Positions 34,687 through 45,438 of a stretch of DNA of 64,000 bases are shown one piece after another. The translations under genes were made by a program, and so were the position numbers. The stretch comes from Tenacibaculum gallaicum (lineage in GTDB: Bacteria; Bacteroidota; Bacteroidia; Flavobacteriales; Flavobacteriaceae). The notes below the pieces were generated by a model. The model was not told the DNA's origin. It saw only the letters and a program-made list of their open reading frames with translations, and did not search any database. The DNA lies in contig NZ_QUNS01000002.1 in assembly GCF_003387615.1 (NCBI RefSeq), positions 399,603 to 463,602 of the forward strand, written 5' to 3'. The first letter of the stretch is position 1. Each line of letters begins with the position of its first letter.

Positions 34687-35346
34687 TTGCTTTTACTTTA
34701 TTCTAAAATACAAGAAGTTAAACATGAAGATCTTTTAACGGCTTATTTAAGTTCTTTTCCAAGGAAATATAAAGAAAGACTTTTAAGGTATCAAAGATGG
34801 CAAGACGTTCAATTATCCTTATTAGGACGATTGCTAATAAAAGAAGGTCTATCATACTTTGAAAAAGAAATAGATTTTAAAAAATTGATGTTTACAGAGT
34901 ATGATAGACCTTATTTTAAAGATAACGACATACAGTTTAATGTTTCTCATTCAGGAGAATTAGTAGTTGTAATTTTTACAAATAAACTTGTGGATATAGG
35001 TATAGATATAGAGAAATCACATCCTATAAAAGTAACAGAGTTTAAGGAGCAAATGACTGGATATGAAGAGCAAAAAATATTTAATTCAGAGTGTCCTCAA
35101 GATGAGTTTTTTAAGTACTGGACACAAAAAGAAGCAGTTTTAAAAGCAACAGGAAGAGGGTTGTCAATTCCACTAGAATCATTTGAAATAAAAAACAATA
35201 AAACTAGTGTTGAAGCTAAGACATTTTTTGTTTCAAAGATAGATTTGCAGAAAGAATATACATGTCATGTTTCTCAAAATAAGAAGTTTACTAGTGAAGA
35301 TATTACAGTAAAAAAAATTGATATTAAAGAGTTTTTAGAGATATAA
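34687..35346 (+). CDS. Sfp-type 4'-phosphopantetheinyl transferase
   Basis: 219 residues starting at TTG; the in-frame TAA lies one codon upstream and no ATG fits before the conserved part. The signature residues are all there: FNVSHSG (about 84-90), IGIDIE (Asp107, Glu109) and WTQKEAVLKATGRG (Glu149, Lys153). The enzyme transfers phosphopantetheine from CoA to the serine of carrier domains, turning the NRPS T domains from apo to holo form. It lies 50 bp before the first NRPS gene and presumably serves these synthetases. Confidence 0.9.
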   Translation: MLLLYSKIQEVKHEDLLTAYLSSFPRKYKERLLRYQRWQDVQLSLLGRLLIKEGLSYFEKEIDFKKLMFTEYDRPYFKDNDIQFNVSHSGELVVVIFTNKLVDIGIDIEKSHPIKVTEFKEQMTGYEEQKIFNSECPQDEFFKYWTQKEAVLKATGRGLSIPLESFEIKNNKTSVEAKTFFVSKIDLQKEYTCHVSQNKKFTSEDITVKKIDIKEFLEI

Positions 35347-35396
35347 AAATAGGATTACTTCATAAAGAATTTTCATAAAAAGTTGTACATACTACA

Positions 35397-38300
35397 TTGG
35401 ATACTATTAAAGAACAAATAAAAGAAGACTATTGGTCTCGAAAGGTTGAAAGAATTGGTGTTATAAATACTTTAAACTTTAAAGTAGATTCTAAAATAGA
35501 AGAGGTTATAAATTTAGAAAGAATATCATACTTTCTTAAAATTTCTAATTCTGGAGAGGCTGCAGAATATACAATTTTATTAAGTGTATTTAATGCTTTG
35601 TTAAACCGATATTTTGAAGTTAAAGGGGTAGTATCTACAACTAATTTAAAAGATGGGGCTTTGTTATTTGTTTTATCTACAGAAAATGGGACTAAATTTT
35701 TTAAAGAGTATCTCAATGAAGTTAAAAATGAAGTTCAGAAGGCTTATAAATATTCTAATGTTGAAATAGAGAACACTTTTGATAGTTTAGTAAAAAGCTC
35801 CCTTTATTCTTTTACTTATAATAGTTTAGATAGTGCTTCTAGCCTAATACAAACTCCTTTTAATTTACATATAGAGAAAACTAATCAAGGGTTATCTGTC
35901 AGAATTTTGTTTGATGAGGATTTTGTTAGCGAGAAAAAAGTTTATAGCTTTTTTAAATCTTTTGAAAACTGGTTGGTTAATTTAGAAAGTTATATTGATA
36001 AAGAAATAAGGAGTATTCCACTGGTGTTTAAAGAAGAACGTTCTAAGCTATTAAAAGAACTCAATAATACTTCCTTAAAATACAACGAAAGTACAACTCT
36101 TGTTACTCTTTTTGAAAAACAAGTGTTTAAAAGCCCTAAAAAAACTGCATTTAAGTTTAAAGATGAAGAAATAAGTTATCAGTCATTAAATAATGAAGTT
36201 AATCGATTTGCGAGGTTTTTAATTCAAAATAAAGGAGTACAATCAGGAGATATAATAGGAATAAAGTTAAAAAGAAATGAAAAGCTATTAACAACAATTT
36301 TAGGTGTTTTAAAAGTAGGAGGAACCTATGTGCCTATTGATATTAATTATCCTAAAAGTAGAATAGAATATATCCTAACAGATAGTAAGTCTAAATTAAT
36401 AATTGATGATACTATTTTCAATCAGTTTAAGAGATGTAAAAAGGAATTGTCTCCAGAGAATTTAGATTTAGAATTAGATTGTCGCTCTTTAGCCTATATT
36501 ATTTATACTTCAGGAACAACAGGCAACCCAAAGGGAGTTATGATTACTCATTTCAATGCAGTAGCTTTAATTAAATGGGCAGAAGTAGAGTTTGATGATT
36601 CTAAATTTTCAATAGTTTATGCTGCTACATCCCATTGTTTTGACTTATCAATATTTGAAATGTTCTATGCATTATCAATAGGTAAAAAAATAAGGTTACT
36701 AAAGAATGCTTTAGATATTAAGAAATACTTGAACGAATCGGAACAGATTTTAATAAATACTGTGCCTTCTGTAATGAGGAGTTTAATAAAAGAAAAGGCA
36801 GATTTAGATAATGTGAGGGTTATTAATTTAGCAGGAGAAAAGTTTCCCGTTGATATTACTGAAAAACTATTTCAATATAATAATCATATTGAAATAAGAA
36901 ATTTATATGGCCCATCAGAAGATACCACTTATAGCACTGTTTATAAACTTTCTAAAAAGAAGTATAAAACAATTCCGATAGGAAGACCAATTGCAAATAC
37001 GGAGGTATATGTTTTAGATGATTATTTACAATTGGTTCCAATTGGAGTAAATGGTAAGTTATACCTTTCTGGGTATGGGCTCTCAAATGGGTATTTGAAC
37101 AGAAAAGACTTAAGTAACGAGAAGTTTATAGTTAATCCTTTTAAGAAAGGAAAGTTAATGTATGACACCGGAGATTTAGTAAGATGGAATGAGGACGGTG
37201 TTTTAGAATTTGTTGGAAGAAGAGATAATCAAGTTAAGTTAAATGGATATAGAATAGAGTTAGAGGAAATAGAAAATGTCTTTGTTAAATATTCAGATAA
37301 GATTACTCAGGTTGTTGTTGACTTAATGCAAGTTAACAAAGGAAGCGTGCTTATTGGTTATTATGTAGGAAGTGAATTTTTCAAGGAAGATGAATTAAAA
37401 AAGTATTTAAAAACCAAACTTCCTTCTTATATGATTCCGGGAAGCTTTGTAAAATTAAAAGAAATCCCTTTAAATTCTAACGGTAAAATAGATAAGAAAG
37501 CTCTTTCAAGTTTGGTGTCTGAACTTAGTAGAAAAAGAGAATATATAGCTCCTAAAACTCCTAAAGAAATAAAAATAGCTAAGATATGGCAAAGTATTAT
37601 TGGAATTGAAAAAATTGGAGTAAATGATAGTTTTTTTGATTTGGGAGGACACAGTTTAATGATTTCTCAAGTTATAAATAAAATATACAAGGAGTTAAAT
37701 AGAACTATTTCTTTTAAGGTGTTTTACAAAAACCCTACAATACAAGGGGTAATTAAGAACTTGAAAAATCAAAGTTTTTTAAGTATCGACAAAGCACCGA
37801 AAAAAGAATGCTATAAAGTAACGTTTTCTCAGTTAAGGGTTTGGGTGTTGAGTCAACTGCATAATGCTGAGAAAGCATATAATGTAACTGCTGCAGTTAG
37901 GTTATCAGGAGAATTAAATATTCAAGATTTAAGTAATGCTTTTCAGCAATTAATAGATAATTATGAGATTTTAAGAACAGCTTTTATACTTGATCAGGAA
38001 GGACAATTAAAACAATATATTTTAAAATATAAAAAAGTTGATTTAAAGGTTGTAGATTTTTCTTCAATGAAAAATAATCAAGATAATGAGATAAATAATT
38101 ATATCCAAGACTTAGAAATTAACTACAATTTTGAGACAGGAAATTTATATGACTGTTATCTTTTTAAACTGAATGATTCGAAATTTATTTTATATTTTTC
38201 TGCTCATCATATAATTATAGATGGTTGGTCTTTGGAAATTCTTGTTTCTAAAGTTTTAAGCAATTATGAAGATTTAAGACACAAGGAAGAATTAGTTAGT

Positions 38301-41300
38301 GAACCGTTAGAAATTCAGTTTAAAGATTATTCAGAATGGTTAAATAAAAATATATCATCTGGTTTTGAAGAAGAAAAGTATTGGCTTCAAAAATTCAAGA
38401 ACAGTCCGCCCGTACTTGAACTACCAAGTTTTAAAAAGAGACCTTTAAAGAAGACTTTTTCAGGAGAACAAACTCATTCAGTAATAGAAGGTTCTTTGTT
38501 GAGAAGTTTAAAACAGTTTTCTAGTAATAATGAGGTTACTTTATTTATGACTTTAATGTCGGTAATAAAGGTTATACTTTATAAGTATTCAAATCAATCA
38601 GATATAACAGTGGGGATACCTATTGCAGGTAGAGAACATCTTTCTATAGAAAATCAGATAGGACTTTTTGTAAATACACTTGCAATACGCTCGAATTTTA
38701 ATGGGCAAATGAACTTTCTTGAATTATTAGATATAGAAAGAGAAGAATTATTAGAAGCGTATAGTAATCAAAATTATCCTTTTGATTTACTGGTTAAAAA
38801 GTTAGATTTAGAAAGAGACTTATCGAGATCACCTTTGTTTGATGTAATGGTAGTTTTACAAAATCAACAGCAATTATCAAGTTTAAAAAAGGAAGAGGAA
38901 GAATCATCTTTAAAAATAGAAAAGTATCACATTAATAGAGATGTAGCTCAATTTGATATTTCATTTGTTTTTTCAGAATATGAAGAAGAATTGACTTTAG
39001 AGGTTGATTATAATACCGATATCTATGAACATGAATTTATTCAACGAATTCATACGCACCTTAATATACTTTTACATAAAATTATAAACAAACCTGATGA
39101 AGTAGTTGATGCAATTTCTTTGGTTGAAGGAGAGGAAAAAGAAGAACAGCTATCTATGAGTCAAAGATCTGTGATTAAACAAAATTTTGGTAGTAATGTT
39201 TTAGAATTATTTGAAGATAAAGTTCAAGAGGCTCCAAGTGAAATTGCAATAGAATATAAAGAAAGAAAAATAAGTTATAAGGAGTTAGATGTTTTATCTA
39301 ATGAATTGGCTAATTTTCTGTTGAGTAAAACAAATATCAATGTAAATGATATTGTAGTAGTTTCTTTAGAAAGAAGTGAATGGCTTATAATATCAATTCT
39401 AGCCGTTTTAAAAACCGGAGGAGCTTATTGTCCTGTAGATCCAGATTTTCCGGATTTGAGAAAGTTCTATATAAAAGACAGTACAAAGTCAAAAGTAGTT
39501 TTAGATGAGGTTTTTTTAAATGAGTTTTTACAGGTTAAAAATAAGATTAGTTCAGGTATTAAAAATAGAACTACTTCACAAGATTTAGCATATGTTATTT
39601 TTACTTCAGGTTCTACTGGAACACCTAAAGGAGTGATGGTATCTCACGCTAGTTTAACCAATTTCTTAGAGTTTTATAATCTTGAAAAAACCAGAACATC
39701 ATTAACCTGTAATTTTATTTTTGATGTATCTGTAATGGAAATATTTTCAGCAATTACCTCAGGAAGTATTCTTGTTATTCCAGAGAAGCATGTTGTTATG
39801 TCTCCAAGAGAGTATGCTTCTTTTCTTTATGAAAATAAAATAAAACATTGTTATATACACCCGATGCATTTAGAGGAAATAAGTATGAACTTATCCTTAT
39901 ATAATAATTTATATTTAGAAAGAATACTTATTGGAGTAGAAGGAATTAAAAAAGAGGCGATACAATGGTATTTTGATAAAAAGATTAGAATAATTAATGG
40001 TTATGGACCTACAGAGGCAACAATTTGTTCTAGTTTTTACGAAGTAGAGGATATAAACAGTATTAGCACATCAAATTTACCAATAGGTATTCCATTACCA
40101 AACTATCAGTTATTAGTTTTAGAGGAAAACACAAATGTATTAGTCCCGAAAGGAGTAATAGGTGAGCTATGTATATCTGGAGCAGGTTTGGCTAAAGGGT
40201 ACTTAAATGATCTAGAGTTAACAAAGAAAAAGTTTCAAGAGCACCCTTTTGTAGAAGAAAGTAAAATTTATAGAACAGGAGATTTAGTAAGATGGCTTCC
40301 AAGTGGTAATCTTGAATTTATAGGAAGACGAGATCATCAAGTTAAAATTAGAGGATATAGAATAGAACTAGAAGAGATTGAGCAAGCTTTGTTAAATCAT
40401 CCAAATATTAAAAAAGCGGTTGTTCTTGTAAAAGAACAAGAACATATTAAAGATATTGTTTCTTTTATTGTAGGAGATTCTTTACCAATAAATGATATAA
40501 GAGAGTTTTTAAGTAAAAGGCTAGCAAATTATATGCTACCAACTTATTATGCTTTTATTGATGAAATACCGTTAACAACTAATGGAAAGATAGATAAAAA
40601 ACTATTATTGGGTATTGATAATCTTCAAAAATGTACTAAAAAATATATTGCTCCCAGTACTGAACTAGAAATAAAACTAGTAAAAATATGGGAGGATACT
40701 CTAGAAGTAAAAAATATTGGAGTTATTGACAATTTTTTTGAATTAGGAGGGCATAGTTTAAAAAGTATTAAACTTATCAATAAAATTGAAAAGGAGCTAA
40801 ATTATCATATTAAAATAAAAGAAATATTCGCTTATCCAACTATTAAAGAATTAGTTACTAGATTAAAAAAGAAAACCTATAAACCAATAGAGAAGGTATT
40901 ATCAGGTTCTTTGGTAAAAGTTACTTCAGCACAAAAAAGACTTTGGATTTTAAGTCAATTTGATAAAGGATCAGAAGCATATAATATTCCTGGAGTTTTA
41001 AAATTAGAAGGTACTTTGAATGTTGATTCTTTGAAAAAATCAATCTATAATGTAATTGAAAGGCATGAGAGTTTAAGAACTTATTTTGTTAATTATGATA
41101 ATGGTATTTATCAAAAAATTAAGTCTTATGATGAAATTAAGTTTGAGATAGATTATTTATGTTTTCAGGATTATAAAAGTATAAATGACCTAATAGAAAA
41201 GGTGAGTTCTAATAGATTTGATCTCTCAAAAGCTCCATTGTTAAAATTGTGTCTAGCCTCTGTTTCAGAAGAAGAATATTACCTAATATTCAATCTTCAT

Positions 41301-44300
41301 CATATTATAGGAGACGGTTGGTCAATGGAGGTTTTTATAAAGGAATTGACTAAGTTTTATAATGAAGAAAAGAATGAATTACACTCTTTAAATATTCAAT
41401 ATAAGGATTATGCCAATTGGTTAAATCAACAAGTTTTAAATAATGAATTTGATAATTTAAAAGAATATTGGTTAAATAAATTTGCAAATGGTGTTCCTGT
41501 TTTAGAATTACCTACTTATCAAAAAAGACCACTAATAAAAACATACAACGGGGCTAGGGTTTACTATGAATTTTCAGAGGAAGTTTCTAATAAATTGGAA
41601 CTTTACTTAGCTAAGAAAGAAGTAACATTATTTATGCTACTAATGGCAGGTTTAAATGGTGTATTATCTAGATATACAGGGCAAACAGATATAGTTTTAG
41701 GAACTCCTGTTGCAGGAAGAGAACATCCTGATTTAGAGGGTCAAATAGGTTTATATCTAAATACTTTAGCCATTAGAACAAGTTTTGATATGAATCAGAC
41801 TTTTGAAGATTTGTTAAGAATTCAAAAGGAAAATTTAATAGAAGCATACGAACACCAATTTTATCCGTTTGATACATTAATAGATGAATTAAAGCTAAAA
41901 AGAGATCCTGCAAGGTCAGCTTTATTTGATGTTATGGTAGTTTTACAAGATGAAGTAAGCTCTACCGGTAGGTATGATAGTTTAAGAGGAGGCGTAAAAG
42001 TGTCTTCTGTAATAAGAGACTATAGGAAAACGAGTCAATTCGATATTACATTTTCTTTTATTAATTCAGCTAAGGGATTGTCTGTTATAATTGAATATAA
42101 TACAGATTTGTATACAAAGGATTTTATTAGCAGATTAGGAAAACACCTAGAGAACTTTTTTAAATATGTTATTAATGACTCAAAAGCTAAACTTAACGAA
42201 GTAAATTATTTATCAGATAAAGAAAAGTATGAGTTAGTTTCCGAGTTTAATAACACAAAGTCAGATTATCAGAAAAATAAAAATGTCGTTTTATTATTTG
42301 AAGAACAGGTAATAAAATCACCTAATAATGAGGCTTTAATATTTGAAGATAAGTCTCTAACTTATTTTGAATTGGATGAGTTATCGACTCAACTTTCTAA
42401 CTATGTTTTACAAAATAATGAAATTAAAAAAGAAGATTTTATAGGTGTTAAGTTAGAAAGGAGTGAATGGTCTATCATATCAATATTAGCAGTCTTAAAG
42501 TTAGGAGCAGCCTATGTGCCAATAGATATTAACTATCCACAGGAAAGAATTGAATATATAGAAAGTGATACTAATTGTAAGCTAACAATTAATGAAGAAA
42601 TAATATTAAACTTTTTAGTTTCAGATAAGAATTCAAAAAAAGTATACAGAGATATCTCTTCTTCAGATTTAGCTTATGTTATGTATACTTCTGGGTCAAC
42701 AGGTAAGCCAAAAGGGGTTATGATACCTCATAAAAGCATTATGCGTCTAGTAAAAGAATCTAATTACTATCATTTTACTAAAGAGGATGTATTACTTTCA
42801 ACAGGAGCTTTTTCGTTTGATGCAACTACTTTTGAGTACTGGGGACCATTATTAAATGGAGGAAAACTCATCCTTAGCTCAAGAGAAAAATTATTAGATT
42901 CAAATACTTTAAAGTTTTTAACGCTTCATAATAAGGTTAATATTATGTGGTTTACATCTGGTTGGTTTAATCAACTAGTAGATGATCATATTGATGTATT
43001 CGAAAGACTCTCTACAGTTTTAGTAGGGGGAGAAAAGCTATCTTCAGGACATATTAAAAAAGTAAGGTCAAAATTTAAAAATTTAAAAATTATTAATGGG
43101 TATGGACCAACAGAAAATACAACATTTTCATTAACCTACAGTGTAATAGATGTAAAAGAGAATATTCCTATTGGTTATCCTGTTAGTAATAGCACTGCAT
43201 ATATATTAGATTCATCTGGTAAATTATTACCAATAGGCTGTATAGGAGAAATATACTTAGGAGGTGATGGACTAGCTAAAGGATATTTAAATTTTGACAG
43301 TTTAACAAATGAAAAGTTTATAACAAACCCTTTTAATCCCAAAACTAAATTATATAAAACAGGAGATTTAGGGAAAAGATTACTCAATGGAAGTATTTGT
43401 TTTGAGAGAAGGATTGATAATCAGGTTAAGATAAGAGGGCATAGGATTGAATTAGGTGAAATAGAAAATGTATTGTCTTCTTTTTCATATATAGCCAATG
43501 TCGTTGTTATATTAAGTGATTTAAAAAAACAAAAAGTTATAGTAGCGTATTTGACGACTCTTAATAAAATAGAAGTTTCAAAAATAAGAAGAGATTTAAA
43601 AGAAACTCTTCCAGATTATATGATTCCTAACTATTTCATTTTTATAAATGAAATTCCCTTAACTCCAAATGGGAAAGTAGATAGAAAAGCATTACCAGCA
43701 ATTAATGAAGAGTTTGAGAGTGGTATTATAGAAAAACCAAAAAACGAAACTGAAAGGAAGGTACAAAGTATATGGGAGTCAGTTTTAGGAGTAGCGGGTA
43801 TCGGTGTTAATAATAACTTTTTTGAGTTAGGTGGGCATAGTTTGAGTGCTGCAAAATTGATAAATGAATATAAGAGAGTTTTCAAAGTAAAATTATCGAT
43901 GAAATTGATTTTTACCCATACAAGTATTAGAGATCACGCTCAATTAATATCAAATACACCTAAGCTTGTAGAAACAAGAATACCAAAAGCAGTAAATACA
44001 GAATATTATCCTATAACTTCAAATCAAAAGAATATATGGGTTGCAAGTCAATATAAAGAAGGGTCAAAAGCTTATCATATGTCGTTTAACTTTGAGGTAA
44101 CAATGAATGCCAAAAAGCTTGAAAAGTCAATTGAAGAAGTAATTAAGCGATACGAAATCTTACGAACTGTATTTGTTGAATCAGAAGAAGGTAAAATATA
44201 TCAAAGAGTTTTGACTTTTGAGGAATTGAAGTTTAGAGTTCATTATGAAGATTATAGACATTCTTCAGATATTTTAAGTTGTGTAAATGAATATGTTTCA

Positions 44301-45392
44301 AAAGAAAATGAAACATTATTTAGTTTGGAGACTGGTCCTTTGATGAGAGTTTCAATGTTAAGGGTAAGTGATCTTAATTATATGCTTTATGTAAATATCC
44401 ATCATATAATTTGTGATGCTTGGTCTATTGAAATTTTGATAAATGAAATCCTGAATGAATATAAAATTAGCAAAGATATTTCAACGTTAAAAAGAAAAGA
44501 ACTACCCATGCAGTTTAAGGATTACTCTAGTTGGAAATTAAAACAAGATATTAACTGTGGAAAAGAATCTAAGAGTTTTTGGATGAGTCAATTACAAGGA
44601 GAGTTACCTAAAATTGAACTTTCAATATCTAATACCCGTCCAAGAGTAAAAACATATAATGGAGGAATTTATTCAGGAGTTATAGATACTAGAGATTCTG
44701 AAAAAATATTCACGTTTGTTACAAATAAAGAGGTGTCCTTATATATGCATGCTCTTGGTGTATTACAAATTTTACTTTATAAATATTCACTACAAAATGA
44801 TATTATAATTGGTAGCCCTACAGCAGGTAGAAATCATTCAGACCTAAAAGACCAAATAGGGTGTTTTATAAATACTGTAGCTATTAGATTAAAATTTAAA
44901 GAAGATGAACTCTATGAAACTAGTTTAAAACGAATAAAAAATTCAGTATTAAAAACTCAAAAGTATCAAGATTATCCATTTTATAAATTATTGAATGATA
45001 TTCAGTATGAAAATGATCCTTCTAGAAGCTCATTGTTTGATATAATGTTAGTTATGGTTCAAAGTAATATTACAGAGAAAAAGTTTCCTTTAGAAAATAC
45101 AGTTCTAGGTAAGATTAATAAGAAAAAGGTAAGAAGCAAAGTAGATTTAACTTTTTTTATAAAGGAAAGCAATGGGTTAATTGAAACTCAAATAGTATAT
45201 AATTTAGACTTATACACGAATTCAGTTATTGATAAATTGTATGCTGAATTTGAAACTTTATTGATAACCATTTCTGAAAATAATAATCTAACCATAGGTA
45301 ACTATATAGATGAAATTAGAGATTTATCTGAAAAAGTTGAGCAAAATGAATTTTCAGAATTGCTTAATGAAACTTTAGGAGAAGACTTCTAG
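35397..45392 (+). CDS. NRPS1: truncated C-A-T-C-A-T-C-A-T-C
   Basis: 3331 residues from a TTG start. Residues 1-220 resemble only the C-terminal lobe of a condensation domain (no HHxxxDG). Then come A1 (about 225-715; NLYGPSEDTT; ten-residue code D-L-F-N-N-A-L-T-Y-K, which I know for alanine), T1 (FFDLGGHSL, about 746) and C2 (HHIIIDGWS, about 936). A2 (about 1258-1745) has the unassigned code D-V-M-Y-L-G-G-I-C-K. T2 (1781), C3 (HHIIGDGWS, about 1968), A3 (about 2282-2775; code D-A-F-W-L-G-G-T-F-K, a valine code) and T3 (2807) follow. The terminal C4 has HHIICDAWS (about 3002), with Ala in place of Gly. There is no E or TE domain. It looks like the initiating synthetase, passing a tripeptide to NRPS2. 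Codes were read by eye and are approximate. Confidence 0.93.
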   Translation: MDTIKEQIKEDYWSRKVERIGVINTLNFKVDSKIEEVINLERISYFLKISNSGEAAEYTILLSVFNALLNRYFEVKGVVSTTNLKDGALLFVLSTENGTKFFKEYLNEVKNEVQKAYKYSNVEIENTFDSLVKSSLYSFTYNSLDSASSLIQTPFNLHIEKTNQGLSVRILFDEDFVSEKKVYSFFKSFENWLVNLESYIDKEIRSIPLVFKEERSKLLKELNNTSLKYNESTTLVTLFEKQVFKSPKKTAFKFKDEEISYQSLNNEVNRFARFLIQNKGVQSGDIIGIKLKRNEKLLTTILGVLKVGGTYVPIDINYPKSRIEYILTDSKSKLIIDDTIFNQFKRCKKELSPENLDLELDCRSLAYIIYTSGTTGNPKGVMITHFNAVALIKWAEVEFDDSKFSIVYAATSHCFDLSIFEMFYALSIGKKIRLLKNALDIKKYLNESEQILINTVPSVMRSLIKEKADLDNVRVINLAGEKFPVDITEKLFQYNNHIEIRNLYGPSEDTTYSTVYKLSKKKYKTIPIGRPIANTEVYVLDDYLQLVPIGVNGKLYLSGYGLSNGYLNRKDLSNEKFIVNPFKKGKLMYDTGDLVRWNEDGVLEFVGRRDNQVKLNGYRIELEEIENVFVKYSDKITQVVVDLMQVNKGSVLIGYYVGSEFFKEDELKKYLKTKLPSYMIPGSFVKLKEIPLNSNGKIDKKALSSLVSELSRKREYIAPKTPKEIKIAKIWQSIIGIEKIGVNDSFFDLGGHSLMISQVINKIYKELNRTISFKVFYKNPTIQGVIKNLKNQSFLSIDKAPKKECYKVTFSQLRVWVLSQLHNAEKAYNVTAAVRLSGELNIQDLSNAFQQLIDNYEILRTAFILDQEGQLKQYILKYKKVDLKVVDFSSMKNNQDNEINNYIQDLEINYNFETGNLYDCYLFKLNDSKFILYFSAHHIIIDGWSLEILVSKVLSNYEDLRHKEELVSEPLEIQFKDYSEWLNKNISSGFEEEKYWLQKFKNSPPVLELPSFKKRPLKKTFSGEQTHSVIEGSLLRSLKQFSSNNEVTLFMTLMSVIKVILYKYSNQSDITVGIPIAGREHLSIENQIGLFVNTLAIRSNFNGQMNFLELLDIEREELLEAYSNQNYPFDLLVKKLDLERDLSRSPLFDVMVVLQNQQQLSSLKKEEEESSLKIEKYHINRDVAQFDISFVFSEYEEELTLEVDYNTDIYEHEFIQRIHTHLNILLHKIINKPDEVVDAISLVEGEEKEEQLSMSQRSVIKQNFGSNVLELFEDKVQEAPSEIAIEYKERKISYKELDVLSNELANFLLSKTNINVNDIVVVSLERSEWLIISILAVLKTGGAYCPVDPDFPDLRKFYIKDSTKSKVVLDEVFLNEFLQVKNKISSGIKNRTTSQDLAYVIFTSGSTGTPKGVMVSHASLTNFLEFYNLEKTRTSLTCNFIFDVSVMEIFSAITSGSILVIPEKHVVMSPREYASFLYENKIKHCYIHPMHLEEISMNLSLYNNLYLERILIGVEGIKKEAIQWYFDKKIRIINGYGPTEATICSSFYEVEDINSISTSNLPIGIPLPNYQLLVLEENTNVLVPKGVIGELCISGAGLAKGYLNDLELTKKKFQEHPFVEESKIYRTGDLVRWLPSGNLEFIGRRDHQVKIRGYRIELEEIEQALLNHPNIKKAVVLVKEQEHIKDIVSFIVGDSLPINDIREFLSKRLANYMLPTYYAFIDEIPLTTNGKIDKKLLLGIDNLQKCTKKYIAPSTELEIKLVKIWEDTLEVKNIGVIDNFFELGGHSLKSIKLINKIEKELNYHIKIKEIFAYPTIKELVTRLKKKTYKPIEKVLSGSLVKVTSAQKRLWILSQFDKGSEAYNIPGVLKLEGTLNVDSLKKSIYNVIERHESLRTYFVNYDNGIYQKIKSYDEIKFEIDYLCFQDYKSINDLIEKVSSNRFDLSKAPLLKLCLASVSEEEYYLIFNLHHIIGDGWSMEVFIKELTKFYNEEKNELHSLNIQYKDYANWLNQQVLNNEFDNLKEYWLNKFANGVPVLELPTYQKRPLIKTYNGARVYYEFSEEVSNKLELYLAKKEVTLFMLLMAGLNGVLSRYTGQTDIVLGTPVAGREHPDLEGQIGLYLNTLAIRTSFDMNQTFEDLLRIQKENLIEAYEHQFYPFDTLIDELKLKRDPARSALFDVMVVLQDEVSSTGRYDSLRGGVKVSSVIRDYRKTSQFDITFSFINSAKGLSVIIEYNTDLYTKDFISRLGKHLENFFKYVINDSKAKLNEVNYLSDKEKYELVSEFNNTKSDYQKNKNVVLLFEEQVIKSPNNEALIFEDKSLTYFELDELSTQLSNYVLQNNEIKKEDFIGVKLERSEWSIISILAVLKLGAAYVPIDINYPQERIEYIESDTNCKLTINEEIILNFLVSDKNSKKVYRDISSSDLAYVMYTSGSTGKPKGVMIPHKSIMRLVKESNYYHFTKEDVLLSTGAFSFDATTFEYWGPLLNGGKLILSSREKLLDSNTLKFLTLHNKVNIMWFTSGWFNQLVDDHIDVFERLSTVLVGGEKLSSGHIKKVRSKFKNLKIINGYGPTENTTFSLTYSVIDVKENIPIGYPVSNSTAYILDSSGKLLPIGCIGEIYLGGDGLAKGYLNFDSLTNEKFITNPFNPKTKLYKTGDLGKRLLNGSICFERRIDNQVKIRGHRIELGEIENVLSSFSYIANVVVILSDLKKQKVIVAYLTTLNKIEVSKIRRDLKETLPDYMIPNYFIFINEIPLTPNGKVDRKALPAINEEFESGIIEKPKNETERKVQSIWESVLGVAGIGVNNNFFELGGHSLSAAKLINEYKRVFKVKLSMKLIFTHTSIRDHAQLISNTPKLVETRIPKAVNTEYYPITSNQKNIWVASQYKEGSKAYHMSFNFEVTMNAKKLEKSIEEVIKRYEILRTVFVESEEGKIYQRVLTFEELKFRVHYEDYRHSSDILSCVNEYVSKENETLFSLETGPLMRVSMLRVSDLNYMLYVNIHHIICDAWSIEILINEILNEYKISKDISTLKRKELPMQFKDYSSWKLKQDINCGKESKSFWMSQLQGELPKIELSISNTRPRVKTYNGGIYSGVIDTRDSEKIFTFVTNKEVSLYMHALGVLQILLYKYSLQNDIIIGSPTAGRNHSDLKDQIGCFINTVAIRLKFKEDELYETSLKRIKNSVLKTQKYQDYPFYKLLNDIQYENDPSRSSLFDIMLVMVQSNITEKKFPLENTVLGKINKKKVRSKVDLTFFIKESNGLIETQIVYNLDLYTNSVIDKLYAEFETLLITISENNNLTIGNYIDEIRDLSEKVEQNEFSELLNETLGEDF

Positions 45393-45438
45393 AAGAAAAA
45401 ATAATCAAATAAGAAACCGTAAAAATATACTTTAACAA

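Noticed and set aside
35429..35716. Minus-strand open frame within NRPS1
   Set aside because: Overlaps the coding strand of a well-supported NRPS and encodes no recognisable protein.
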